In this document: one piece after another, positions 1 through 5,206 of the stretch | How the letters are laid out: the number at the start of each line of letters is the position of its first letter | Position numbering within the stretch: position 1 is the first letter of the stretch | Origin: Bacilli bacterium | GTDB taxonomy: Bacteria > Bacillota_I > Bacilli_A > RF39 > UBA660 | DNA length: 7,484 nucleotides | NCBI GenBank assembly: GCA_900772445.1 | Contig: CAAHEL010000102.1 | Location: forward strand, 1 to 7,484 | Reading direction: 5' to 3' | Position numbers and translations under genes: made by a program | The notes under the pieces: generated by a model | What the model was told of the DNA's origin: nothing | The model's input: the letters and a program-made list of their open reading frames with translations, nothing else | The model's database searches: none

Positions 1-33
1 CCTGTAAATTACAGGCTACAATCCTCTAATTAG
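1..33 (+). CDS. IS3-family transposase OrfB, C-terminal fragment (5' end outside window)
   Basis: Frame 1 reads PVNYRLQSSN and then TAG. The sequence P-V-x-Y-R-x-Q-S is the usual last stretch of the DDE integrase-domain protein (OrfB) of IS150-type IS3-family elements, normally preceded by 'LKGLS'. In those elements OrfB is usually made by a programmed -1 frameshift from orfA, which lies out of view here. The stop codon is 15 bases before the terminal repeat, the compact spacing expected of an IS. Only ten codons are visible, so the call depends on the adjacent terminal repeat. The window edge, not a mutation, truncates the gene. Confidence 0.65.
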   Translation, partial: PVNYRLQSSN

Positions 34-48
34 AAACTATTTATAAAC

Positions 49-73
49 TGTCCAACTTTTGGGGTTCAGTTCA
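49..73 (+). repeat. Right terminal inverted repeat of the IS3-like element
   Basis: The stretch starts TGTCCAACTTTTGGGG and ends TTCAGTTCA. On the minus strand it begins TGAACTGAACCCC, close to the TGTACTGCACCC start of IS150, with the shared GTTGGACA further in. IS3 elements carry TG...CA at their tips, and this one ends in CA at 73. The partner repeat lies outside the window, so the pairing cannot be shown here. Confidence 0.65.
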
Positions 74-94
74 AACTGGTTATTTTTTTATATA

Positions 95-123
95 TTGACA
101 TAATTCTCTTTTTAACTTATAAT
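95..123 (+). promoter_or_regulatory. Consensus sigma-A promoter for thiI
   Basis: TTGACA (95-100) and TATAAT (118-123) are both perfect consensus hexamers, separated by exactly 17 bases. The predicted transcription start is near 130, only about 10 bases before the ATG at 141, so the mRNA leader would be very short and begin almost at the SD. The -35 box lies 22 bases beyond the end of the IS-like element, so the promoter appears to be native rather than formed by the IS end. Confidence 0.85.
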
Positions 124-130
124 TTTTCTT

Positions 131-135
131 GGTGA
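131..135 (+). promoter_or_regulatory. thiI ribosome binding site (decides the start)
   Basis: GGTGA, the 3' part of AGGAGGTGA, sits 5 bases before the ATG at 141. In-frame TTG (129) and GTG (132) also exist, but they would coincide with the predicted transcription start and have no SD. They are therefore poor starts. Confidence 0.6.
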
Positions 136-140
136 ATGAT

Positions 141-1316
141 ATGGAAAAAATGATATTAATTAAATATGGAGAATTGACTACAAAAAAAGCAAATAGAAAT
201 TTATTTGTTAATTATTTATATCAAAATATTTGTGATAAATTAAAAGATTATAATGTCAAAATAATAAAAAATAGAGTTAGAATGTATATTGAAACATCAG
301 ATAATATTGATGAAATAGTAGAAATACTATCTAAAATATTTGGTATACATAGTATAGTTATTGCTTATAAAGTAGATACTAATACTGAAGTAATCAAAGA
401 AAATGTTTTAGAAATTATTAAAACAATAGATTTTAAAACATTTAAAGTAGAAACTAAAAGATGTGATAAAAACTTTGAAATACCTAGTATGGAATTTAAT
501 AATATAATTGGTGGTTTAATATTAAAAAATAAAGATAATGTTAAAGTAGATGTTCATAATCCGGAATATATTTTAAAAATAGAAATAAGAGATAGTTATA
601 CTTATATTTATTCAAAAGAAATAAAAGGAGCAGGTGGTTACCCAACTGGAGTTGCAGGAAAAGGATTATTAATGTTATCTGGTGGGATTGATTCACCAGT
701 ATCTGGTTACTTGGCAATGAAAAGAGGAATAAAATTAGAATGTATTTATTTTGAATCTCCACCACACACTAGTATTCAAGCAAAAAATAAAGTAAAAAAA
801 TTAGTTGAAATACTTACTGATTATCAATGTGAAATAAAACTTAATGTTGTTAATTTTACTAAAATACAAGAAGAAATTTATAAAAATATTGATCCATCAT
901 ATATGATAACCATAATGCGTAGAATGATGTATCGTATTAGTGAAAAAGTAATGAAAAAACATAATTTATTAGTATTAATTAATGGGGAAAGCGTAGGACA
1001 AGTAGCAAGTCAAACTTTAACTAGTATGCAAGTTATTAATAATGTTACTAATGTTCCTGTGATTAGACCAGTTGCGTGTTTGGATAAATTAGAAATAATT
1101 GATATAGCAAAAAAAATTAATACTTATGAAACATCAATTTTACCATATGAAGATTGTTGTACGATATTTTTACCAAAACATCCGGTAATTAATCCAGAAT
1201 TGGAAAAAGCAATTAAATTTGAAAATAGTTTTGATTATAAAAAATTAATTGATGAAGCAGTAGAAAATATTGAAACAATAAGAATAAAAAAAGATAATGA
1301 TGAATATAATTTTTAA
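141..1316 (+). CDS. thiI: tRNA 4-thiouridine synthase / sulfurtransferase ThiI
   Basis: ThiI adenylates U8 of tRNAs and replaces its oxygen with sulfur to form 4-thiouridine; in some bacteria it also helps make the thiazole of thiamine. The 391-residue product starts MEKMILIKYGELTTKK, matching the ILIRYGEMTTKG opening of Bacillus ThiI. A ferredoxin-like plus THUMP tRNA-binding region occupies about residues 1-165 (VDVHNPEY near its end), followed by the GAGG linker. The PP-loop ATPase motif SGGIDSP is at 180-186. GESVGQVASQTLTSM and the cysteine-bearing YEDCCTIFLPKHP are both family signatures. There is no C-terminal rhodanese domain, as in Bacillus and unlike E. coli, so a separate cysteine desulfurase must pass on the sulfur. 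None is visible, whereas Bacillus has nifZ next door. The upstream promoter suggests constitutive expression. No terminator separates it from the spore protein gene 77 bases downstream. Confidence 0.96.
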   Translation: MEKMILIKYGELTTKKANRNLFVNYLYQNICDKLKDYNVKIIKNRVRMYIETSDNIDEIVEILSKIFGIHSIVIAYKVDTNTEVIKENVLEIIKTIDFKTFKVETKRCDKNFEIPSMEFNNIIGGLILKNKDNVKVDVHNPEYILKIEIRDSYTYIYSKEIKGAGGYPTGVAGKGLLMLSGGIDSPVSGYLAMKRGIKLECIYFESPPHTSIQAKNKVKKLVEILTDYQCEIKLNVVNFTKIQEEIYKNIDPSYMITIMRRMMYRISEKVMKKHNLLVLINGESVGQVASQTLTSMQVINNVTNVPVIRPVACLDKLEIIDIAKKINTYETSILPYEDCCTIFLPKHPVINPELEKAIKFENSFDYKKLIDEAVENIETIRIKKDNDEYNF

Positions 1317-1380
1317 TAGTTAAAAATTACCATTAAAAAAATAGTATTAAATTTATAGTTTTTCACAACCTATTAGTGTA

Positions 1381-1388
1381 GGAGGTGA
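1381..1388 (+). promoter_or_regulatory. Strong SD of the spore protein gene
   Basis: GGAGGTGA is an eight-base match to the 16S anti-SD, 5 bases before the ATG at 1394. It is the strongest ribosome site in the window, fitting a protein made in large amounts. An in-frame GTG at 1385 lies inside the SD itself and cannot be the start. Confidence 0.85.
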
Positions 1389-1393
1389 AAACA

Positions 1394-1600
1394 ATGAATA
1401 ACAATACAAACAAATTAGTAGTTCCTGGTGCAAAACAAGCTATCGAAAGAATGAAATATGAAATAGCTAACGAATTTGGTGTAAATTTAGGACCAGATGC
1501 TACTTCAAGAGCTAACGGATCAGTTGGTGGAGAAATCACTAAAAGACTAGTTAAATTAGGACAAAGTAATTTAAGTGGTAATTATACACAATCTAAGTAA
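1394..1600 (+). CDS. Alpha/beta-type small acid-soluble spore protein (SASP)
   Basis: SASPs of this type coat DNA in the dormant spore core, shift it toward an A-like form and protect it from UV and heat; they are degraded on germination to supply amino acids. The 68-residue product has every family hallmark: LVVPGAKQAIERMKYEIANEFGV in the first half and RANGSVGGEITKRLVKLG in the second. The germination protease (GPR) site is expected within KYE|IANEF, between Glu23 and Ile24. Length is normal (60-75 residues). The ATG at 1394 is fixed by the SD just before it. As I recall, sspA also sits immediately downstream of thiI in Bacillus subtilis, so the neighbourhood looks conserved. In Bacillus these genes are transcribed in the forespore by sigma-G, but I could not find a convincing sigma-G promoter here. 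It is a direct marker of sporulation ability or recent ancestry. Confidence 0.96.
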   Translation: MNNNTNKLVVPGAKQAIERMKYEIANEFGVNLGPDATSRANGSVGGEITKRLVKLGQSNLSGNYTQSK

Positions 1601-1606
1601 TTATTC

Positions 1607-1639
1607 AAGAATAATAGATAACTATTATTCTTTTCTTTT
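1607..1639 (+). terminator. Rho-independent terminator after the SASP gene
   Basis: A perfect 11-bp stem AAGAATAATAG / CTATTATTCTT (1607-1617 with 1622-1632), with an ATAA loop, is followed by TT-C-TTTT. It begins 6 bases after the stop codon. The stem is AT-rich but long, and it shields the convergent minus-strand gene. Confidence 0.85.
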
Positions 1640-1646
1640 ATGTAAT

Positions 1647-1666
1647 AAAAAAAGAACCAAAGTTCT
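1647..1666 (-). terminator. Rho-independent terminator of the minus-strand membrane protein gene
   Basis: Read on the minus strand: AGAAC-TTTG-GTTCT followed by a run of Ts (seven As at plus-strand 1647-1653). It lies 2 bases after the minus-strand stop. The stem is only 5 bp, but the U tract is uninterrupted. It sits back to back with the SASP terminator. Confidence 0.7.
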
Positions 1667-1668
1667 AA

Positions 1669-2166
1669 TTAAAAGATATTACCAAGTATTCCATAAGAGA
1701 TAATACTCATTATTATTCCTGCAAGTAATACTCCAAGAGAAATATAAATAAATGATTTCTTTTTATTTAAGTTAAGTAAAACAGCAAGCAAACTTCCAGT
1801 CCAAGCACCAGTCCCAGGTAATGGAATACCAACAAAAAGTAATAATCCTAAGTAACCATATTTAGTTATTTGATCACTTTTTTCTAGGGTTTTCTTTTCT
1901 AGTTTGTTGATGATTTTTTTAGTAAAATTCCATTTTTTTAATAATTCAAATATTTTTTCTATTAAAAGTAAAATAAAAGGAACTGGTAATATATTACCAA
2001 TAAAACATATGATAAATGCTTTAAAGAATTCTATTTTTAAAATGCTTGCTGCGATTAATCCACCACGAAGTTCTACGATTGGTAACATAGATACAATAAA
2101 TACTAAAATATTTTTATTAAGACCATTAAATAGGTCTATAAAAAAATTAACAACTGTTTCAGTCAT
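1669..2166 (-). CDS. Small multidrug export family membrane protein (COG2426 / Sm_multidrug_ex)
   Basis: The 165-residue integral membrane protein contains the two signatures of the Sm_multidrug_ex family: LPIVELRGGLIAA (residues 28-40) and GIPLPGTGAWTGSLLA (113-128). About four hydrophobic segments are visible (18-40, 46-70, 103-131, 138-162), with a basic amphipathic stretch at 71-102 that is probably cytoplasmic. The paired 'P..E.RGG' and 'PLPGTGAWTG' segments resemble the re-entrant loops of DedA/VTT-type transporters. The family name comes from an early proposal; transport of drugs is not established, and a role in lipid or ion handling is as plausible. Length is typical. The ATG at 2166 follows AAGGA (2175-2179 on this strand) by 8 bases. 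The gene is monocistronic, with its own promoter and terminator, and is divergent from the phospholipid-synthesis gene. Confidence 0.85.
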   Translation of the reverse strand: MTETVVNFFIDLFNGLNKNILVFIVSMLPIVELRGGLIAASILKIEFFKAFIICFIGNILPVPFILLLIEKIFELLKKWNFTKKIINKLEKKTLEKSDQITKYGYLGLLLFVGIPLPGTGAWTGSLLAVLLNLNKKKSFIYISLGVLLAGIIMSIISYGILGNIF

Positions 2167-2188
2167 ATTTCACATCCTTACTTAATTA

Positions 2189-2217
2189 ATTATAATATGT
2201 ATAGATAAATTAGTCAA
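2189..2217 (-). promoter_or_regulatory. Sigma-A promoter of the minus-strand membrane protein gene
   Basis: On the minus strand, TTGACT (2217-2212) and TATAAT (2194-2189) are separated by 17 bases: 11 of 12 consensus positions. The predicted start is near 2182, about 16 bases before the start codon. Confidence 0.8.
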
Positions 2218-2225
2218 ACATTTGG

Positions 2226-2254
2226 TTTACATTTAATATAATTTATTGTATAAT
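2226..2254 (+). promoter_or_regulatory. Sigma-A promoter of the CDP-alcohol phosphatidyltransferase-serS operon
   Basis: TTTACA (2226-2231) and TATAAT (2249-2254) are spaced 17 bases apart: 11 of 12 consensus positions. The -35 box starts 8 bases beyond the -35 box of the divergent promoter, so the two polymerases could interfere. Predicted start is near 2261. Confidence 0.78.
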
Positions 2255-2260
2255 TTGATT

Positions 2261-2270
2261 AAGGAGAGGT
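2261..2270 (+). promoter_or_regulatory. SD that selects the GTG start of the phosphatidyltransferase
   Basis: AAGGAGAGGT lies 5-9 bases before GTG 2276. The open frame extends up to a TTG at 2246, but that codon lies upstream of the predicted transcription start and partly within the -10 region, so it cannot be used. TTG 2273 is a possible alternative one codon earlier. Confidence 0.7.
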
Positions 2271-2275
2271 TATTG

Positions 2276-2956
2276 GTGAAAATAATTAAGAATATTCCTA
2301 ATATGTTAACTGTTAGTAGAATAGTAAGTTGTATATTAGGAGCATTGTTTTTTGTAACCGGAAATATACCAGTCTCGGTTGGGCTATATTTATATGGTGC
2401 AGTTAGTGATGCATTTGATGGTTTTTTAGCAAGAAAGTTAAATGCTGCAACTGAACTAGGTAAAAAGTTAGATCCAGTATCAGATAAGATTTATGCTCTT
2501 AGTTTGATTATGCCTTCGATTATTCTTGGTAATTATTTTATGATATTAACTTTATTTTTAGAAGCAATAATATCTGGTATTAATATTTATTCTAATCATA
2601 AACATAATAAAGTTTATACTGAGAAAATAGGTAAAATTAAAACAATAATGCTTTTTCCTACGATGATAACAGGATTATTTAGTACAATTTATCCAAAACT
2701 ATTATTACTATTTTTACCATCATTCTTTATTTCTACGAAGTTACAAATTGAATCTGTTAAAACTTATTGTAAGCAATTAAGTAATTATAATAATACTAAT
2801 AATAATTTAATAAAAAAAGATGATAAGTTTGAGGAAGAAGATAAAGAAGTTGATAATGTATTAGATAAGGAAATAGTAATTAATTATAATAAAAATAATA
2901 GTAGCAATAAATGTAAAAGATTAATTAGAAAGAAGGATAATAATGATAGATATTAA
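2276..2956 (+). CDS. CDP-alcohol phosphatidyltransferase family protein (PgsA-like)
   Basis: The enzyme transfers a phosphatidyl group from CDP-diacylglycerol to an alcohol in the membrane. If it is a true PgsA, it makes phosphatidylglycerol phosphate from glycerol 3-phosphate. The complete CDP-OH-P signature D45xxD48-G49xxA52-R53(x8)G62xxxD66xxxD70 is present, and the N-terminal NIPNMLTVSRI resembles the LPNKITLSRI of PgsA. Several membrane segments fill residues 10-150, with GKIKT at 119-123 also conserved. Two oddities: the 'REFxVxGxR' element that PgsA carries before this point reads LEAIISGINIY without the arginines, so substrate is uncertain. Residues from about 160 to 226 form a hydrophilic Asn/Lys/Glu-rich tail absent from ordinary ~185-residue PgsA. 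The start is GTG 2276, from its SD. The 3' end overlaps serS by 14 bases and supplies its SD. I leave the gene symbol open. Confidence 0.88.
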   Translation: MKIIKNIPNMLTVSRIVSCILGALFFVTGNIPVSVGLYLYGAVSDAFDGFLARKLNAATELGKKLDPVSDKIYALSLIMPSIILGNYFMILTLFLEAIISGINIYSNHKHNKVYTEKIGKIKTIMLFPTMITGLFSTIYPKLLLLFLPSFFISTKLQIESVKTYCKQLSNYNNTNNNLIKKDDKFEEEDKEVDNVLDKEIVINYNKNNSSNKCKRLIRKKDNNDRY

Positions 2957-4220
2957 TTTAATTAGAAATAATAGTGATTTAGTTAAAGAAAATATTAAAA
3001 AGAAATTTCAAGATGAAAAATTAAAAACAGTAGATGAAATATTAGAATTAGATAAGAATCTTAGAAATGCTAAACAAGAAGCAGATAATTTAAGAAATAA
3101 AAGAAATACTATATCTTCAGAAATTGGTAATTTAATGAGAAATAAAGAAGTAGAACTTGCTAATCAAAAGAAAGAAGAGGTTGTAGAAATTAATAATAAG
3201 TTAAAGGAATTGGAGGCTTCTGAAGAAGAATTATCAAAGTTAGTTAAGGAAAAAATGATGACAATACCTAATATTATTGATAGTTCTGTTCCAATTGGTA
3301 GGGATGATTCTGAAAATGTTGAAATAGAAAAATTTGGTGAACCTTTTGTTCCTGAATATGAAATTCCATATCACGCAGATATTATAGAAAAGGTTGGAGG
3401 ACTTGATAAGGTTAGTTCAGGAAGGACTTCTGGTAATGGATTTTATTATTTATTAGGTGATATAGCAAGACTTTCTTCAGCAATGTTATCTTATGCCAGG
3501 GATTTTATGATTGATAAGGGATTTACTTATTGCATTCCTCCTTTTATGATTAGAAGTGATGTAGTAAATGGTGTTATGAGTTTTGCAGAAATGGATGCGA
3601 TGATGTATAAAATTGAAGGGGAAGATTTATATTTAATTGGTACTAGTGAACACTCAATGATAGGTAGATTTAAAGATCAAATAATTCCGGAAGATAGTCT
3701 TCCTATTACTATGACTTCTTATTCACCTTGTTTTAGAAAAGAAGTAGGTGCTCACGGTATTGAAGAAAGAGGAATATATAGAGTACATCAGTTTGAAAAA
3801 CAAGAAATGATTGTTTTATGTAAGAGCGAAGATGCGATGGACTGGTATAATAAAATGTGGAAATATACTGTAGATTTATTTAGAAGTATGGATATTCCTG
3901 TTAGAACTTTAGAATGTTGTTCTGGAGATTTAGCGGATTTAAAGGTTAAATCTTGTGATATTGAGGCTTGGAGTCCAAGACAAAAGAAATACTTTGAAGT
4001 TGGTTCTTGTTCTACTTTAGGAGATGCTCAAGCAAGAAGACTTGGTATTAGGGCAAAAGGAGAAAATGGTAATTATTATTTAAGTACATTAAATAATACC
4101 GTTCTTGCTAATACTAGAGCACTTATTGCTTTAATAGAAAATAATTATAATGAAGATGGAAGTATAACAATTCCAGAAGTATTAAGACCTTATATGGGTG
4201 GAAAAGAAGTAATTAAGTAA
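2943..4220 (+). CDS. serS: Seryl-tRNA synthetase (serine--tRNA ligase)
   Basis: This class II synthetase activates serine with ATP and charges tRNA-Ser in the cytoplasm. The 425 residues match the family length. Residues 30-105 form the long antiparallel coiled coil that grips the tRNA variable arm. The catalytic core shows TSEH (234-237), motif 2 FRKEVGAHG (264-272) with RVHQFEKQEM (280-289), the serine/zinc-free pocket region ECCSGDL and FEVGSCSTLGDAQARR, and motif 3 TLNNTVLANTRALIALIEN (382-400). Several of these read like the archaeal and clostridial variants (FRKE-GAHG, LNNT) rather than the classical FRSEAG / LNGSGLAVGR. The ATG at 2943 has AAGGA (2933-2937) 5 bases upstream, inside the preceding gene, and the two genes overlap by 14 bases, implying translational coupling. 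No T-box leader precedes it; expression depends on the upstream promoter. Confidence 0.97.
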   Translation: MIDINLIRNNSDLVKENIKKKFQDEKLKTVDEILELDKNLRNAKQEADNLRNKRNTISSEIGNLMRNKEVELANQKKEEVVEINNKLKELEASEEELSKLVKEKMMTIPNIIDSSVPIGRDDSENVEIEKFGEPFVPEYEIPYHADIIEKVGGLDKVSSGRTSGNGFYYLLGDIARLSSAMLSYARDFMIDKGFTYCIPPFMIRSDVVNGVMSFAEMDAMMYKIEGEDLYLIGTSEHSMIGRFKDQIIPEDSLPITMTSYSPCFRKEVGAHGIEERGIYRVHQFEKQEMIVLCKSEDAMDWYNKMWKYTVDLFRSMDIPVRTLECCSGDLADLKVKSCDIEAWSPRQKKYFEVGSCSTLGDAQARRLGIRAKGENGNYYLSTLNNTVLANTRALIALIENNYNEDGSITIPEVLRPYMGGKEVIK

Positions 4221-4230
4221 ATAGAAATTA

Positions 4231-4278
4231 AATATAAAACATCATATCGTTTGGTATGGTGTTTTATATTAACTTTTT
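4231..4278 (+). terminator. Long-hairpin terminator after serS
   Basis: The arms are 4231-4248 and 4253-4270. The outer 11 bp AATATAAAACA / TGTTTTATATT are perfect, and the inner 7 bp include two G-T wobbles around a GTTT loop, giving an 18-bp stem. Five Ts follow at 4274-4278 after AAC. The hairpin starts 10 bases after the stop and closes the operon. Confidence 0.82.
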
Positions 4279-4279
4279 C

Positions 4280-4308
4280 TTGTAAATAGAATTAATATAT
4301 ATTATAAT
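4280..4308 (+). promoter_or_regulatory. Likely sigma-A promoter for the 4331 gene and holA
   Basis: TTGTAA (4280-4285) and TATAAT (4303-4308) have a 17-base spacer. The -10 is perfect and the -35 matches four of six. It begins directly after the T tract of the serS terminator. Predicted start is near 4315. Confidence 0.62.
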
Positions 4309-4330
4309 ATTAATAGAGAGTTGGTGTTAT

Positions 4331-5206
4331 ATGAAAGGTGTTTCAATAAAGGTTACTAATAATGATTTAGTAATAAAAGAAGAAGATAGAATTGCTAAAT
4401 TATATGTAATTTTTAAGGATAAGAAATATGGTACTAAATATATAATTTATACAGAAAATAATGGTAATATATTATATTTTGGTTCACCACTTGTTAGTGA
4501 TAAAAAACTAGTAATAATGAAATTTAAAGAAGAAAAGGATACGGAATTAGTTAAACAATTTTTATGGAGTTATTTAAATAATGGAGATATTACTAATTTT
4601 GAGGTATTTGAAATACCAGAAATAGATAAATTACAAATAATAGACGCTAATAGTTTAGAAGTTAAAGATGAGTATATAGATAAACTTAATGATATATTTT
4701 TTAAGAAAGAAGAAATTAAAGATGAAAATAAACCTAAAAAAAAGTTAAGTTTAATACCTTTACTAGTTTTATTAGTAATTAGTATTATAGGTTTTGTGGG
4801 TTATGTTTATTATCAAAATAATACAGAATTGATATTAGAATTAATTTATGGAAAAAATATTTATTTAGAATGTAAAAAAAGTTATAGTAATAAAGAATTA
4901 GATACAACAGTTAATGAAAATATTTTTCTTACTTTTAGTAATTCACAAGTATTAAAAAAACACGAAAGAGAAATAAATTATAAATTTAAAGATAATAGTA
5001 GTTATTATGACTTTAAGGAAAGTTCTGATAAGGGTAATTATATTAAAGAAAAGGGACTAGAAAGTTATAATGATGAAGAATTAGTGTATAAAATATATAT
5101 AAATTATGATTTAAGAAATAATTATACTTTACCTAGTGATTATGATGAGTTATTACTTTATTATAAAACAATAGATTATAACTGTAATTTAACGGAAAAG
5201 AAATAA
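4331..5206 (+). CDS. Single-pass membrane protein of unknown function, coupled to holA
   Basis: I do not recognise this 291-residue protein. Residues 1-135 are a charged, probably cytoplasmic domain with alternating beta strands (KLYVIFKDKKYGTKYIIYTE, then NILYFGSPLV and KLVIMKF). This is faintly like the small DUF1292/YrzB fold, a weak guess. PKKK at 135-138 precedes one strong membrane helix at about 141-161. By the positive-inside rule the C-terminal ~130 residues face outward. That part is beta-rich, has many Tyr/Asn/Lys, and holds two cysteines (Cys181, Cys285) that could form a disulfide. There is no signal peptide. The ATG at 4331 follows GGTG (4323-4326) by 4 bases, preceded by GAGAG. 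Its stop TAA shares its last A with the holA ATG (TAATG), so the two are co-translated. The tight link to a replication gene is unexplained. Confidence 0.85.
   Translation: MKGVSIKVTNNDLVIKEEDRIAKLYVIFKDKKYGTKYIIYTENNGNILYFGSPLVSDKKLVIMKFKEEKDTELVKQFLWSYLNNGDITNFEVFEIPEIDKLQIIDANSLEVKDEYIDKLNDIFFKKEEIKDENKPKKKLSLIPLLVLLVISIIGFVGYVYYQNNTELILELIYGKNIYLECKKSYSNKELDTTVNENIFLTFSNSQVLKKHEREINYKFKDNSSYYDFKESSDKGNYIKEKGLESYNDEELVYKIYINYDLRNNYTLPSDYDELLLYYKTIDYNCNLTEKK

Larger units (their letters stand above)
1..73 (+). mobile_element. Right end of an IS3-family (IS150-like) insertion sequence
   Basis: The first 73 bases look like the 3' end of an IS3-family element that extends to the left of the window. 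Seen directly: an open frame ending PVNYRLQSSN-stop (1-33), then a short AT-rich spacer, then a terminal repeat at 49-73 that ends in ...GGGGTTCAGTTCA. Read inward from the other strand this is TGAACTGAACCCC followed by AAAAGTTGGACA. From memory, IS150-group elements begin TGTACTG(C/A)ACCC... and contain GTTGGAC, and their OrfB proteins commonly end in a 'LSPVxYRxQS' motif, so two independent signals agree. The element would end at about base 73, and flanking DNA starts with AAC(T), the size of an IS3 target duplication. The left end is not in the window, so I cannot tell whether the copy is complete. Confidence 0.72.

Noticed and set aside
1..15. Perfect palindrome CCTGTAA-A-TTACAGG
   Set aside because: It encodes PVNYR of the transposase tail and is not followed by a T run, so I treat it as coincidental rather than a terminator or operator.
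46..80. IS30-family end
   Set aside because: First considered for the GTCCAACTTTTGGGG stretch, but the TGAACTGAACCCC tip and the preceding PVNYRLQSSN-stop fit an IS3/IS150-type right end much better.
541..765. Minus-strand 74-codon open frame within thiI
   Set aside because: It lies wholly inside a clearly conserved gene on the other strand, is a run of Leu/Ile/Tyr/Asn typical of antisense AT-rich sequence, and has no SD.
1904..2185. Plus-strand 93-codon open frame opposite the COG2426 gene
   Set aside because: It is the antisense shadow of a gene with clear family motifs, its own promoter and terminator; the shadow frame has no recognisable features.
2881..2942. T-box riboswitch in front of serS
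   Set aside because: The gene overlaps the preceding coding region; there is no untranslated leader, no specifier stem and no T-box consensus sequence.
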